A stretch of 64,000 bases of DNA, from NCBI GenBank assembly GCA_002438505.1, contig DJPI01000008.1, positions 1 to 64,000 of the forward strand, given 5' to 3'. Positions 1 to 13,461 of the stretch are shown here, piece after piece. The DNA comes from Ruminococcaceae bacterium UBA6416 (GTDB taxonomy: Bacteria; Bacillota; Clostridia; Oscillospirales; Acutalibacteraceae). How positions within the stretch are numbered: position 1 is the first letter of the stretch; every line of letters starts with the position of its first letter. The notes under the pieces were generated by a model. It saw nothing but the letters and a program-made list of their open reading frames with translations, searched no databases and had not been told where the DNA came from. Position numbers and translations under genes: made by a program.

Positions 1-60
1 AACAAAAACTTTCAGATAAAAGACAGCGCAAAAAAATGGGAGCTTAAATTCAGACGCTAG
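1..60 (+). CDS. 3' end of an unidentified CDS entering from the left
   Basis: Frame 1 is open from the window edge to a TAG at 58-60 and gives 19 residues ending in KKWELKFRR. The charged, W-containing composition looks like a real protein C-terminus. It faces tadA convergently, with about 40 bp between the stops. No family can be named from so short a piece, and a chance open frame of this length is possible. Confidence 0.35.
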   Translation, partial: NKNFQIKDSAKKWELKFRR

Positions 61-101
61 ATTTTGCGAAATTTTTTATGTTCTGCAAAATGAGCGGCCG
101 G

Positions 102-566
102 TCAATCGGAAATTTTCCGATTGCGCATTGAAAGGAAAAAATCCGAAAGTACTCTTTTGCATTCGCCCTCAAGAAAGCCGCCAACAACGCGGACATTGTT
201 TTTGAACGGCGAAAACCCGTTTTCGCGGCTTATCACAGCCCCTGCCGCCTCATCATACGCACCGAAAACAAGCGCCGACAGCCGTGCATTAACAATCGCA
301 CCGGCGCACATACAGCACGGCTCAAGCGTAACATAAAGCTCACAGCCGGAAAGCCGCCAGTCGCCAAGCGCTTTGGCCGCATTGTGAATTGCTTCAATTT
401 CAGCATGAGCAAGGGGGGTTTTTTCTTTTTCGCGCCGGTTTCGCCCCTCGCCGATTATTTTGCTGTTCTTAACAACAACCGCACCAACCGGAATTTCGCC
501 CTCATCAGCCGCAAGGAGCGCAAGAGCCAGCGCTCTTTCCATAAACTCTTTTTTCAAATGAGTCAC
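102..566 (-). CDS. tadA: tRNA adenosine(34) deaminase TadA
   Basis: Zinc-dependent deaminase that converts the wobble adenosine 34 of tRNA-Arg(ACG) to inosine in the cytoplasm. The cytidine/deoxycytidylate deaminase signature is complete: HAE at about residues 54-56 (zinc ligand and catalytic Glu) and PCCMC at about 83-87. The 154-aa length is normal for TadA. It is the last gene of a run with the CPBP protease, and its GTG start overlaps the upstream stop as GTGA. A GGGGTGA sequence lies better spaced before a TTG three codons later (557), so the protein may begin MKKEFMERA. The family call is secure; the exact start is not. Confidence 0.95.
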   Translation of the reverse strand: MTHLKKEFMERALALALLAADEGEIPVGAVVVKNSKIIGEGRNRREKEKTPLAHAEIEAIHNAAKALGDWRLSGCELYVTLEPCCMCAGAIVNARLSALVFGAYDEAAGAVISRENGFSPFKNNVRVVGGFLEGECKRVLSDFFLSMRNRKISD

Positions 567-1594
567 CCCGCCGTGTTCACATACTGCGCCGTAAAATACA
601 GCATCAGCGCAATGGCAATAAGCATGGTCGGCGTTGTAAGATAGGTAATCACCTTGTTAGTTCCCGAAAGCGCGGTGCGTGTTTTAAAACACGGAATTGC
701 GTTCGCCTTCCTGACAAACGCAACAAAGCAGAGAAGTCCGGCAAAAATGAGCGCATATATCAAAAGCGAAACCGTGTAATTGAGAAGCTTTTCTTCAACG
801 CTTTCGCTCAGATATGAAACGATGAGTGAAAAGGAGTTATTGAGCGCATGGATAATGACCGCCGTCCAAAGGGTTCCGGTCTTAATGCTGAGATAGCCGA
901 GCGCAAAACCGACTATGAGCGCAAACGGCGCCTGAATCAGATTGCAGTGCATGAGCGCAAAAACAAGCGCCGCCATGGCTATTGCAAAACCGTCTCCGAA
1001 TTTTCTGAGATTCTGCATGATGTAACCGCGGAAAGCAATTTCCTCAACGAACGCCGCAACAACAACAATTCTGCAGAATGAAACGGTAATGCCGAGCACT
1101 CCCTCGGGCATTGCAAGATCCGGAGAGGAAAGCTCAACGCCGAGCGAGCTGACGAACGAGGTCAGAACATTCGTAATGATGTTTGCAACCATGCAAAAGC
1201 CGAGGCCGGAGAAAACGGCGAGCGGCATGAGACCTTTCGCCTTCGGCTTTTCAAAAGGCAGGCTGTTTTTGAGTCCGGACCTTTTTTCAATAAGCTTTCC
1301 GAAAACAGAAAACGGAAGCAATATTGACAAAAGGATAATGATAATATCAGCGCCGGACTGAAAAAGCGGATCGCCTGTATACCTGTCATAAAGTCCCGTG
1401 AGCGCCATGAGCGAGACGGCGATGTTTTGAACCAGGACAAGCGAAAGCACAGCGCAGGAGGCAAATGTGCTTTGAAGCCGCAGCTCCCGTTTTTCCCTCT
1501 TTTTGCGTTCAAAAATCATCGGGTCGGGCGCACCGTAATAATCCGGAGCCTGAGGCGGTGTGTAAAAGTTGTTTTGTCCGTCCAAAAAAATCAC
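563..1594 (-). CDS. CPBP family intramembrane glutamic endopeptidase
   Basis: Multi-pass membrane protein of the CPBP (CAAX protease/bacteriocin-processing, ABI) family. It has about eight hydrophobic segments and the diagnostic motifs EEIAFRGYI (EExxxR) and FALMHCN (FxxxH), which form the glutamate-type active site in the membrane. The substrate cannot be inferred; relatives process prenylated proteins or bacteriocin-related peptides, and many are uncharacterised. The ORF opens with GTG at 1594, but AAAGGTGTGA sits directly on that codon, so the TTG at 1585 is a better-spaced start. It is 32 bp downstream of the SDR gene and overlaps tadA by 4 bp, which suggests one transcript. Confidence 0.9.
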   Translation of the reverse strand: MIFLDGQNNFYTPPQAPDYYGAPDPMIFERKKREKRELRLQSTFASCAVLSLVLVQNIAVSLMALTGLYDRYTGDPLFQSGADIIIILLSILLPFSVFGKLIEKRSGLKNSLPFEKPKAKGLMPLAVFSGLGFCMVANIITNVLTSFVSSLGVELSSPDLAMPEGVLGITVSFCRIVVVAAFVEEIAFRGYIMQNLRKFGDGFAIAMAALVFALMHCNLIQAPFALIVGFALGYLSIKTGTLWTAVIIHALNNSFSLIVSYLSESVEEKLLNYTVSLLIYALIFAGLLCFVAFVRKANAIPCFKTRTALSGTNKVITYLTTPTMLIAIALMLYFTAQYVNTAG

Positions 1595-1626
1595 ACCTTT
1601 CTGTAATTATGAAGAAAAAAATATTC

Positions 1627-2421
1627 TCATTTGCTGTATATCATTCCGACAATGCGATTGACAACGCGCGCCGGAAGAAGCTTTGAAAGAACGGCAAAAA
1701 GCCTGTAATTCAAGCCGGTTGTTGAAAGCGGCTTAGGATTCTTTTTCCTTGCAAGAGAATGAACCGCTTTTGCAATTTTTTCCGGGCTCATTCCGTTTTG
1801 CTCGTCCTTTTCCATCTGAGCAATGCTTTTGCTTATGACCTCGCCGTAAACATCGGCTCCGGCAACTTCCTTTTCACGCTCGGCGGTGAATGCGGTTTTA
1901 ACATCGCCCGGCATAAAAGCGCAAGCGCTGATGTTAAACGGACGCAGCTCGTTTGCAAGCGCCAAGGTCAAAGCGTTAACGGCGCTTTTTGAAGCGGAAT
2001 AAAACGCCTGAAAAGGAATTGAAAGCGGCGCAGCCATTGAGCTTATGTTGATAATTTTTCCGCCGCGGTTTTTTCTCATATATTCACAGACGGCTTTGCA
2101 GCACAAAAAGCAGCCGAAAAAGTTGACATCAAACTGTTTTTTCGCCTGAGACAGCTCGGTGAACTCAGCCGCACCGGAAATTCCGAATCCGGCGTTATTG
2201 ATGAGAATATCTATCCTTCCCTCTTTTTCAAAAATCGCTTTGAATGCTGCGTCCACCTGTTTTTCGTCTGAAACATCGCATGGAACATGAAGAACATCAT
2301 CAAATTTTTTATGGCGGCTGAGCGAGTAAACAACAGAGCCGTCTTTGAGGAAGGCTTCGGCGCAAGCGCGGCCGATTCCGCTGCTTGCACCGGTGATTAC
2401 AACAACTTCTTTGTTATTCAT
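1627..2421 (-). CDS. SDR family NAD(P)-dependent oxidoreductase
   Basis: Classical short-chain dehydrogenase/reductase of 264 aa. The cofactor motif TGASSGIG is at about residues 10-17, the NNAG motif is at about 90, and the catalytic YSASK (YxxxK) is at about 151-155 with an upstream ISS serine. The substrate is unknown; SDRs of this class oxidise or reduce carbonyls of lipids, sugars or small metabolites. ATG at 2421 follows a GGAAGTGAAAGAAA ribosome site. It starts 21 bp after the sugar transferase stop, so the two are probably co-transcribed. The family is certain; the specific reaction is not. Confidence 0.92.
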   Translation of the reverse strand: MNNKEVVVITGASSGIGRACAEAFLKDGSVVYSLSRHKKFDDVLHVPCDVSDEKQVDAAFKAIFEKEGRIDILINNAGFGISGAAEFTELSQAKKQFDVNFFGCFLCCKAVCEYMRKNRGGKIINISSMAAPLSIPFQAFYSASKSAVNALTLALANELRPFNISACAFMPGDVKTAFTAEREKEVAGADVYGEVISKSIAQMEKDEQNGMSPEKIAKAVHSLARKKNPKPLSTTGLNYRLFAVLSKLLPARVVNRIVGMIYSK

Positions 2422-2442
2422 TTTCTTTCACTTCCGAAAAAA

Positions 2443-3822
2443 TCAATTATCGTTTTTGCTTTCGCGCTCGGCCGTGCGGCTGTCTGCGCTTATTCCCTCC
2501 GTGCTCGAGGGTATGAACATGATTTTGAACGTCATCAGAATCAGCCTGAGGTCTTCAAGGAGCGTCTGGTTTGCAATATACATGAGATCCATCTGAAGCT
2601 TGTCATAAGGCGGAGTGTTATACTTTCCGTAAACCTGAGCGTATCCGGTGAGTCCGGCCTTGACCTGAAGTCTGAGCGCAAATTCCGGTGTATGCTTTTC
2701 ATATTCGGCCGCAATTTCCGGCCTTTCCGGACGCGGTCCGACTATTGACATTGAGCCGGAAAGAATGTTGAAAATCTGGGGCAGCTCATCAAGCCGCAGC
2801 ATTCTGATAAAGCGGCCGACCTTTGTTATTCTGTCGTCATCATCTCCGGCAAGGCGGGCAACGCCGTCCTTTTCCGCGTCAACGCGCATACTTCTGAACT
2901 TAATGATTTCAAAAACCTTTCCGTTTGTTGTGAGTCTCTTTTGCTTATAAAACACAGGTCCGCCGTCATCAATTTTGATTGCGAGCGCAACCAAAAGAAA
3001 AATGGGAGAAAGAACAATAATTCCAATAAGAGACAAAACAACGTCAAAAATTCTTTTAACAAGGAGATAGACCAAATTTCCTTCACTGCGCTTGCAGCGA
3101 TAGACCGGAATGTTCATGAGCTGAATTGTTTTTCCGCCGCGGATAATGGTGTCGGAAATTTTCGGCTTGATGTATGCAACCTTTCCCTGAGCAATGCAGT
3201 ATTTGACAACCTCATTGCGGTAGTCTGACGGAACGCCGCAGAGGAAAACGGCGTCTGCGTTTTCAAGAATTTCAAAAAGCTCTTCAAGAGTCGTTTTTTC
3301 CGAGTTAAGGGTGCGGACAACGCGGAAGCGCCTTTCAAGCTTTCTGATGCCCTTGAGCGAGATGTATGAATCAACATTGTTGAAAACAACAACCGTTCTT
3401 TTTGTTGCGTGAATTTTGTAATAGACAAAATCCGCGGCAAAAACCCAAATGACCGAAAAGACGGAAAATGAAAAGAACATCACAATGAACGGTATCAGCG
3501 AAACCAGACGGTAGCTCAAAAGCGAGAAAACAATGTAGCTCATTGCCTGCAAAAACGCAATGGCAATAATCTGAGAAAATATCAGATCAGACCTTGTTGC
3601 CGTTCCGACCTGAAAGCCGCCGAAAACCTTGACAAACGTGATATAGATAAAAACAATGAGCACGGCAAGAAAATAGTTGCCGAATCTGAAGAACGGAGTC
3701 GGAATGTTCGGGTTGAAAAATGTTATCCAGCATCGATACATCGAGTAGGTATAAACCGCCGTAATCAAGAATTTAAACAGATAAAGCACAAGCTTTTCTT
3801 TAACATACTTTTTATTATGCAT
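2443..3822 (-). CDS. polyprenyl glycosylphosphotransferase (undecaprenyl-phosphate sugar transferase)
   Basis: Membrane enzyme that moves a sugar-1-phosphate from a nucleotide sugar to undecaprenyl phosphate, the first step in making a capsule, exopolysaccharide or cell-wall glycan unit. The N-terminal half carries four to five membrane segments and a cytoplasmic nucleotide-binding-like region. The C-terminal catalytic domain has the family signatures KRIFDVVLSL, FKSMR-like IKFRSMR, LDELPQ and GPRPERPE. The longest frame begins at a TTG (3828), but GAGG is spaced correctly only for the ATG at 3822. No other glycan genes lie nearby, so it is an orphan priming transferase here. Confidence 0.9.
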   Translation of the reverse strand: MHNKKYVKEKLVLYLFKFLITAVYTYSMYRCWITFFNPNIPTPFFRFGNYFLAVLIVFIYITFVKVFGGFQVGTATRSDLIFSQIIAIAFLQAMSYIVFSLLSYRLVSLIPFIVMFFSFSVFSVIWVFAADFVYYKIHATKRTVVVFNNVDSYISLKGIRKLERRFRVVRTLNSEKTTLEELFEILENADAVFLCGVPSDYRNEVVKYCIAQGKVAYIKPKISDTIIRGGKTIQLMNIPVYRCKRSEGNLVYLLVKRIFDVVLSLIGIIVLSPIFLLVALAIKIDDGGPVFYKQKRLTTNGKVFEIIKFRSMRVDAEKDGVARLAGDDDDRITKVGRFIRMLRLDELPQIFNILSGSMSIVGPRPERPEIAAEYEKHTPEFALRLQVKAGLTGYAQVYGKYNTPPYDKLQMDLMYIANQTLLEDLRLILMTFKIMFIPSSTEGISADSRTAERESKNDN

Positions 3823-3850
3823 AAACAATCCTCAAAGCAAGATTAATTAA

Positions 3851-3894
3851 AGGCAGATGCGAAAAAATACGATTGTATATTACCGCCTCTGCCT
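3851..3894 (-). terminator. possible terminator of the flavoprotein gene
   Basis: Arms AGGCAGA (3851-3857) and TCTGCCT (3888-3894) form a 7-bp stem that can extend imperfectly inward. On the minus strand it is followed by TTTAATTAAT. The loop is long, so this is a weak candidate. Confidence 0.35.
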
Positions 3895-3914
3895 AATGTT
3901 TCCCCAAAGGTTGA

Positions 3915-5231
3915 TTACCTGACCATAAACGCCGTTGCGGCAAGCACATCAGCTTTCCATTTGAGAATGGCAGGGACGCTGTATTCCTGCGGAATTTCAC
4001 GGTATACTTTCTTTGCCGCATCGCCCTTTGAGAGCGCACCGGCCGTTCTGAGAAGAGCCGGAAGGTTTCCGATTCCGCGTATTGCCCTTGAAGCAACGTC
4101 TGAGAATGAAATGTTTCCGCCGTGTCCCTTTCCGAAGCTCATGTCGTTTTCGGTGATGATCTGCTTGTCAAAGAGGAAATTGAGCCCTTCCGTTTCCATG
4201 CAAATAAGAATGTTTTTAAGAATATCTATCGCCGCAAAGTTCAGACCGAAATGAAGAATATATCTTCTGTTATACTCCCAAAGGGTTTTTGCGGTGAACC
4301 GGTCGTTTTTGTCCTTTAAAATCACGTCCGCAAGAATCATTCCGGCGCGCATTGAAGGGCAGATGCCCGAGCCTGTCATCGGAAGTGTCATATATGCGCT
4401 GTCACCTATTGCGGCGTAGCCGTCACAGACCATTACAGAAAGCGGACGGCGAACCGGAATTTGATATGTGCTTCCGCCGCGGAGAACCTTATGGCCAATC
4501 TGCGGACTGAATTTTCTCATCTTTTCAAGCTCGGCTTCAATTTCCGCTTTTGAAAGCGGGCGCATTCTTCCGATAAGAACGTCAACCGTATCGCTCTCCG
4601 TTATGACCCATGAAATTCCCTGCTCTCCGTACGGCTTTAGAAAAACTTCATAGTTGATTTCAGGCTCGGCGGCGGGGAGCTTGTCAAAATACGCTCGGTA
4701 GGCATAGAAGCACTCGCCGTAATCATAATCGCGGTCAATGTTGCAGCAAACGGGAAGGTTGCGTCTGACGGGTGAATTGATTCCGGCGGCGTCAATGACA
4801 AGGTCGCCGTAAACATCGCCGTCAGTTGTTTTGATTCCGACAACGCGCAGTCCGTCCGTTATCGGGCCGAGAATCTCCGTATTGAAAACAAAGTGAACGC
4901 CCTTTTTCTCCGCGTTTTCAAGCAGCATTTTAAAAAGCGGCTTCCTTTCAATCATGATCGAGCCTTCTCCGGAGGGCTTGACGGTTATTGAGGACTTGAG
5001 GTTCGGGTTATAAAACCTCATGCTGACGCCGGGTTTGTATATGCTTTCGTCCGGCTCGGGAAGTGAGCATTCACGAAAAATCTTTTTTTCAACGGAGTCC
5101 TCCCAGTCATAACCGAGGTCATCCTTTATATGTCTTTCATAAACGGTAACGTCATAGCCTTTTTCGGCAAGCAGAGCGCCGGCAATGAGGCCGCCGTGCC
5201 CTGCACCGGCAATAATAATTTTTTTGCTCAT
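3915..5231 (-). CDS. geranylgeranyl reductase family FAD-dependent oxidoreductase
   Basis: Flavoprotein of 438 aa. The N-terminal Rossmann motif GAGHGGLIAG (about 8-17) binds FAD, followed by YERH at the end of the second strand. The second FAD signature YAAIGDSAYMTLPMTGSG lies in the middle. This arrangement fits the geranylgeranyl reductase/FixC-like branch of the p-hydroxybenzoate hydroxylase superfamily, which hydrogenates prenyl chains or oxidises lipid-like substrates. The actual substrate is unknown. ATG at 5231 has GAAAGGGG upstream. It is transcribed alone from the promoter at 5305-5333. The next gene downstream is the sugar transferase, so lipid-linked glycan metabolism is a loose contextual guess. 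Confidence 0.8.
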   Translation of the reverse strand: MSKKIIIAGAGHGGLIAGALLAEKGYDVTVYERHIKDDLGYDWEDSVEKKIFRECSLPEPDESIYKPGVSMRFYNPNLKSSITVKPSGEGSIMIERKPLFKMLLENAEKKGVHFVFNTEILGPITDGLRVVGIKTTDGDVYGDLVIDAAGINSPVRRNLPVCCNIDRDYDYGECFYAYRAYFDKLPAAEPEINYEVFLKPYGEQGISWVITESDTVDVLIGRMRPLSKAEIEAELEKMRKFSPQIGHKVLRGGSTYQIPVRRPLSVMVCDGYAAIGDSAYMTLPMTGSGICPSMRAGMILADVILKDKNDRFTAKTLWEYNRRYILHFGLNFAAIDILKNILICMETEGLNFLFDKQIITENDMSFGKGHGGNISFSDVASRAIRGIGNLPALLRTAGALSKGDAAKKVYREIPQEYSVPAILKWKADVLAATAFMVR

Positions 5232-5304
5232 TATATGTTTTCCCCTTTCAGGTGAATTTATGTCATTTCAAAAGCAGACGGTTTTGCGCCTGCTGATTTT
5301 GTAT

Positions 5305-5333
5305 ATTTTACCACAAAGGGGCAAAAATGTAAA
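5305..5333 (-). promoter_or_regulatory. sigma-A type promoter of the flavoprotein gene
   Basis: On the minus strand TTTACA (5328-5333) and TAAAAT (5305-5310) are separated by exactly 17 bp, about 70 bp before the ATG at 5231. Confidence 0.7.
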
Positions 5334-5606
5334 GTCTTGCTCGCTGATGCAACGTCTCACATCGTGCTATTGACAAAAGCGCCTGTGCATCCGGTTGTAA
5401 ATCATCCACTGCTCCTCGTGTTTTTGGAGCGTTTGCCCCGTTTTTTGAAAAAACACAGGCCGCCCGAATTGAACACAGCAGTTTCAATTTGAAAATTTCA
5501 AGAGCATCTCTCACACTGTTAATTTCTTGATTGAGAAAATACAGGATAAAACAGAGCCGGAATGGACAAAAATTCAAAAAATATCCCAAAAATTAAAAGA
5601 AACCGC
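5334..5606. other. intergenic DNA upstream of the rpoB promoter
   Basis: About 270 bp lie between two divergent promoters with no credible gene. A 15-bp perfect palindrome with a single-base centre (arms GTTTTTT and AAAAAAC) is at 5440-5454. Short open frames here lack ribosome sites. No recognisable RNA or ribosomal protein leader was found. Confidence 0.4.
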
Positions 5607-5636
5607 TTGACTTTTCAAAGCGGTTTGTGATATCAT
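5607..5636 (+). promoter_or_regulatory. rpoBC promoter
   Basis: TTGACT (5607-5612) and TATCAT (5631-5636) are spaced by 18 bp and leave a leader of about 155 nt before rpoB. The -35 is embedded in an inverted repeat: arms AACCGCTT at 5601-5608 and AAGCGGTT at 5618-5625. A regulator could use this, or it may be coincidental. Confidence 0.65.
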
Positions 5637-5798
5637 GTCAGAACATATTATGCGAAAATGCGCAATAATGCTGTTTTTCTTCCAAGAGCATGATAGCATT
5701 AATGCCGAAAAAAGTCAATAGATTTTTGCAATATTCTGTGCGGGAACGCGCAGCGCAATGCCGCGAAAGGCAAATAAAAACCGTGGAGTGATAAGCGA

Positions 5799-8700
5799 AT
5801 GGTCAATGTTACCGATGTAAAACTCGGCACCCAAACTCGCAAGAGTTTCGGTAAAATTCAGGAAGTCATGAAGATGCCGAACCTCATTCAGGTTCAAAAG
5901 GACTCTTACCGTTGGTTCCTTGAAACCGGTCTCAAAGAGGTTCTCAGGGATATTGAGGACATCACCGATTTCAGCGGAAACCTCAGCCTCAGCTTCGTTG
6001 ACTACAAAATGGAGAAAAAGGCTAAATATTCCGTCAGGGAGTGCAAGGAGCGCGATGCAACATATTCCGCGCCCATGCGCGTTACCGCAAGACTTTATAA
6101 CAAGGAGACCGGCGAGGTTAAGGAGAGCGAGGTCTATATGGGCGACTTCCCGCTCATGACAGACAGCGGAACCTTCATCATCAACGGCGCGGAGCGCGTC
6201 ATTGTTTCCCAGCTTGTCCGTTCGCCCGGCGTTTATTACGGCATGACTCACAATGTCACGGGCAAAAAGCTTTTCACAACGACCATCATCCCCAACCGCG
6301 GCGCATGGCTCGAATATGAAACCGACCAGAACGACCTTTTCTTTGTCCGCATTGACAAGAACAGAAAAATTCCGATCACCACGTTTATCCGCGCCCTCGG
6401 GCTCAACTCAAACAACGATATCCGCGAGTTCTTCGGCAATGACGAGAGAATTGAAGCCTCCTTTGAAAAGGACGCAACAAGGAACATGGAGGAAGCTCTC
6501 ATTGAGGTTTATAAAAAGCTCCGTCCCGGTGAACCGCCAACACTCTCAAGCGCTCAAAGCCACCTTGAAGGCCTTTTCTTTGACGACCACCGCTATGACC
6601 TTTCAAGAGTCGGCCGCTATAAATACAACAAAAAGCTCTCGCTCTTTGACCGTATCCGCGGACTGAAGCTTGCCGCGCCGATAATCAACGAGCTCACCGG
6701 CGAAATTATTGCCGAAGAGGGCGAACTGATGACCAAGGAACGCGCAAAGGAAGTTGTTCAGGCCGGCGCAAAGATTGCTTATGTCCTTGTTGAAGGACGC
6801 GAGGAACCCGTTAAGGTCATCTCCAACCAGATGGTTGACATCAAGCCCTATCTTCCGGAATTTTCAAAGGAAGAGCTGTGTGAAATCGGCATCAACGAAT
6901 GCGTCCGCTACACCGTCCTCATGGACATCCTTCCCACTCTTGAGGGAATGAACAAGGAGGAAAAGCTCGCTTTGCTTGAAAGCAAGTCAGACGAGCTTAT
7001 TCCGAAGCACATCATTATTGACGATATCTTTGCTTCAATCAACTATCTCAACTGCCTTGCCTGCGGCGTTGGCAATGCCGATGATATTGACCACCTCGGA
7101 AACAGACGTATCCGTTCTGTCGGTGAGCTGCTTCAAAACCAGTTCAGAGTAGGTTTTTCAAGGATGGAAAGAGTTGTTAAGGAGAGAATGACCCTCCAGG
7201 CTCAGGAGCCGGAAAAGGTCACTCCGCAGGCTCTCATCAACACCCGTCCCGTTATTGCGGCAGTCAGGGAATTCTTTGGTTCATCACCGCTTTCCCAGTT
7301 CATGGATCAAAATAACCCCCTTGCCGAGCTCACTCACAAGCGCCGTCTTTCGGCTCTCGGCCCCGGCGGACTTTCAAGAGACCGCGCCGGATTTGAGGTT
7401 CGTGACGTTCATTACTCCCATTACGGAAGAATGTGTCCGATTGAGACCCCTGAAGGTCCGAACATCGGCCTTATCTCATATCTTGCAACCTTTGCAAGAA
7501 TCAATGAATACGGCTTCATTGAAGCCCCGTTCCGTCCGGTTGACAAGGAGACCGGAAAGGTTCTTGACACCTATGAATACATGACCGCGGACGTTGAGGA
7601 TGAATACACCGTTGCTCAGGCGAACGAGCCGCTTGACTCCGAGGGTCACTTCATGAGAAGAAAGGTCAATGCACGTCACCGCGATGAGTTCCTTGAAATT
7701 GAGCCGTCAAGGGTCGATTACATGGACGTTTCGCCCAAGATGGTTGTTTCCGTTGCAACCGCGCTCATTCCCTTCCTTGAAAACGATGACGCAAACCGCG
7801 CCCTCATGGGTTCAAACATGCAGCGTCAGGCTGTTCCCCTCCTCACCTGCGATTCACCGATGGTCGGAACCGGAATGGAATATAAAGCCGCAACCGACTC
7901 AGGCGTCTGCGTCCTTGCAAGAAAGGGCGGAAAGGTTATCTATGTCAGCGCGGACAGAGTTGACGTTCTCGGTGACGACAATGTTGTTGAAAGCTACAAC
8001 CTCATCAAATTCATGCGCTCCAACCAGGGCACCTGCATCAATCAGCGTCCGGTTGTTTCCGTTGGAGATGTGATTGAGGAAGGTCAGGTTGTTGCGGACG
8101 GCCCCGCAACCGACCACGGCGAGCTCAGCCTCGGTAAAAACGCCCTCATCGGCTTCATGACGTGGGAAGGCTATAACTACGAGGACGCCGTTCTCATCAA
8201 TGAAAAGCTTGTCAGAGACGATGTTTACACATCTATCCATATTGAAAAATACGAGCTTGAAGCGCGTGACACCAAGCTCGGACCGGAAGAAATCACCAAT
8301 GACATTCCGAATGTCGGCGATGCGCTCAAAGACCTTGACGAACGAGGCATCATTCGTGTCGGTGCAGAGGTTCATTCCGGCGATATCCTTGTTGGTAAGG
8401 TTACGCCCAAGGGCGAAACCGAGCTCACCGCCGAGGAAAGACTTCTTCGCGCAATCTTCGGCGAAAAGGCAAGAGAGGTCAGAGACACCTCCCTGCGTGT
8501 TCCTCACGGCGAATACGGCATTGTTGTTAAGGTTGAAGAATTCACGCGTGAAAACAGCGATGAACTCAACCCCGGCGTAAACAAGGTTGTCCGCTGCTAC
8601 ATTGCCCAGAAGAGAAAGCTTCAGGTCGGTGATAAGATGGCCGGCCGCCACGGAAACAAGGGCGTTGTTTCTCGCATTCTTCCGCAGGAGGATATGCCCT

Positions 8701-9677
8701 TCCTTGAAGACGGAACTCCGCTTGACATTGTTCTTAACCCCCTCGGCGTTCCCTCCCGAATGAACATCGGTCAGGTTCTTGAGGTTCACCTCGGCTTTGC
8801 CTGCCGCGAGCTCGGCTGGAAAATCATGACCCCCGTCTTTGACGGCGCTCACGAGGATGACATCAGAGCAGCCCTTGAGGAAGCCGGACTTTCAACAAAC
8901 GGAAAGTCAACCCTCATTGACGGCCGTACCGGTGAAAAATTTGACGGAGACGTAACGGTCGGTATCATGTACTTCCTCAAGCTTCATCACCTTGTTGATG
9001 ACAAGATGCACGCGCGTTCAACCGGCCCGTATTCACTCGTTACTCAGCAGCCTCTCGGCGGTAAAGCTCAGTTCGGCGGCCAGCGTTTCGGTGAAATGGA
9101 AGTTTGGGCGCTTGAAGCTTACGGCGCAGCCTATACTCTTCAGGAAATCCTTACCGTTAAGTCTGACGATGTTGTCGGCCGTGTAAAGACCTATGAAGCA
9201 ATCGTCAACGGCGAAAACATTCCGAAGGCCGGTGTTCCCGAATCATTCAAGGTTCTCATCAAGGAGCTCCAGTCGCTCGGCCTTGACATCAAGGTTCTTG
9301 ACGCCGATGAAAACGAAATTGACCTCAAACAGAACATTGACGGCGATGAGGGCGTTTCGCTGCATAAATATCACAGACGTGATGAGGAGCCTCAAAAGGA
9401 TGAAGCCGAGCTCTCCGATGAAGAACTCGGCGAGGAGAATTCCGATGAGGATGACTCAGACATTGAGGACGATGCCGATGACGAAAACCTTGACCTTGAC
9501 CTTGACTTTGATGATGACGCCGATTCCGACGCCGAATTCAATGATGATGACGAGGAAGAGGAGGACGATGAAGAAGAGAAGCCCTTTGATTACAACGAAT
9601 TTTTCAATGAGATCAACCCGACCGTCAATGACGCGGGATATGACTCCGGTTTTGTTCCGGACAGTGATGATATGTAA
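5799..9677 (+). CDS. rpoB: DNA-directed RNA polymerase subunit beta
   Basis: Beta subunit of RNA polymerase, the catalytic core with beta-prime. Hallmarks include the rifampicin region ([18 protein letters not shown]), [32 protein letters not shown] and [20 protein letters not shown]. At 1292 aa it is longer than Bacillus RpoB (about 1190). The excess is an extreme acidic tail from about residue 1195 to the end, largely Asp/Glu. GGAG lies 10 nt before ATG 5799. The gene has its own promoter and no rplJ/rplL upstream, unlike the common L10-L12-rpoB order. It is co-transcribed with rpoC 57 bp downstream. Confidence 0.99.
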   Translation: MVNVTDVKLGTQTRKSFGKIQEVMKMPNLIQVQKDSYRWFLETGLKEVLRDIEDITDFSGNLSLSFVDYKMEKKAKYSVRECKERDATYSAPMRVTARLYNKETGEVKESEVYMGDFPLMTDSGTFIINGAERVIVSQLVRSPGVYYGMTHNVTGKKLFTTTIIPNRGAWLEYETDQNDLFFVRIDKNRKIPITTFIRALGLNSNNDIREFFGNDERIEASFEKDATRNMEEALIEVYKKLRPGEPPTLSSAQSHLEGLFFDDHRYDLSRVGRYKYNKKLSLFDRIRGLKLAAPIINELTGEIIAEEGELMTKERAKEVVQAGAKIAYVLVEGREEPVKVISNQMVDIKPYLPEFSKEELCEIGINECVRYTVLMDILPTLEGMNKEEKLALLESKSDELIPKHIIIDDIFASINYLNCLACGVGNADDIDHLGNRRIRSVGELLQNQFRVGFSRMERVVKERMTLQAQEPEKVTPQALINTRPVIAAVREFFGSSPLSQFMDQNNPLAELTHKRRLSALGPGGLSRDRAGFEVRDVHYSHYGRMCPIETPEGPNIGLISYLATFARINEYGFIEAPFRPVDKETGKVLDTYEYMTADVEDEYTVAQANEPLDSEGHFMRRKVNARHRDEFLEIEPSRVDYMDVSPKMVVSVATALIPFLENDDANRALMGSNMQRQAVPLLTCDSPMVGTGMEYKAATDSGVCVLARKGGKVIYVSADRVDVLGDDNVVESYNLIKFMRSNQGTCINQRPVVSVGDVIEEGQVVADGPATDHGELSLGKNALIGFMTWEGYNYEDAVLINEKLVRDDVYTSIHIEKYELEARDTKLGPEEITNDIPNVGDALKDLDERGIIRVGAEVHSGDILVGKVTPKGETELTAEERLLRAIFGEKAREVRDTSLRVPHGEYGIVVKVEEFTRENSDELNPGVNKVVRCYIAQKRKLQVGDKMAGRHGNKGVVSRILPQEDMPFLEDGTPLDIVLNPLGVPSRMNIGQVLEVHLGFACRELGWKIMTPVFDGAHEDDIRAALEEAGLSTNGKSTLIDGRTGEKFDGDVTVGIMYFLKLHHLVDDKMHARSTGPYSLVTQQPLGGKAQFGGQRFGEMEVWALEAYGAAYTLQEILTVKSDDVVGRVKTYEAIVNGENIPKAGVPESFKVLIKELQSLGLDIKVLDADENEIDLKQNIDGDEGVSLHKYHRRDEEPQKDEAELSDEELGEENSDEDDSDIEDDADDENLDLDLDFDDDADSDAEFNDDDEEEEDDEEEKPFDYNEFFNEINPTVNDAGYDSGFVPDSDDM

Positions 9678-9734
9678 TCGAACGTAAAACTTTCTCAGAA
9701 CAAATCTTAACAACGAAAGGGCTGACTTAAATAT

Positions 9735-13370
<3,636 letters not shown>

Positions 13371-13377
13371 CAGCAAA

Positions 13378-13412
13378 GGCTCCGCAAAAAAACGCGGAGC
13401 CTTTTTCTTTTT
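13378..13412 (+). terminator. rpoBC terminator
   Basis: Perfect 8-bp stem GGCTCCGC/GCGGAGCC followed by TTTTTCTTTTT, starting 8 bp after the rpoC stop. Confidence 0.93.
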
Positions 13413-13413
13413 G

Positions 13414-13454
13414 AAAAAAATGCCGCACATCCGAAAGCTCTCGGATATGCGGCG
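13414..13454 (-). terminator. terminator of the tetR/M23 transcript
   Basis: Arms 13422-13434 and 13441-13453 form a 13-bp stem with one wobble pair. Read on the minus strand it is followed by ATTTTTTT. It lies back to back with the rpoC terminator. Confidence 0.85.
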
Positions 13455-13461
13455 CTGTGCA

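Noticed and set aside
102..124. Perfect inverted repeat CAATCGGAAA-T-TTTCCGATTG at the tadA end
   Set aside because: It lies within the last tadA codons and is followed by no T-tract on the minus strand, so I do not call it a terminator.
5308..5589. 93-codon minus-strand frame upstream of rpoB
   Set aside because: It overlaps the promoter of the flavoprotein gene, has no ribosome site and shows no family features.
9460..9520. GACCTTGAC-like tandem sequence near the end of rpoB
   Set aside because: It is explained by codons for alternating Asp and Leu in the acidic tail and is not an independent DNA repeat.
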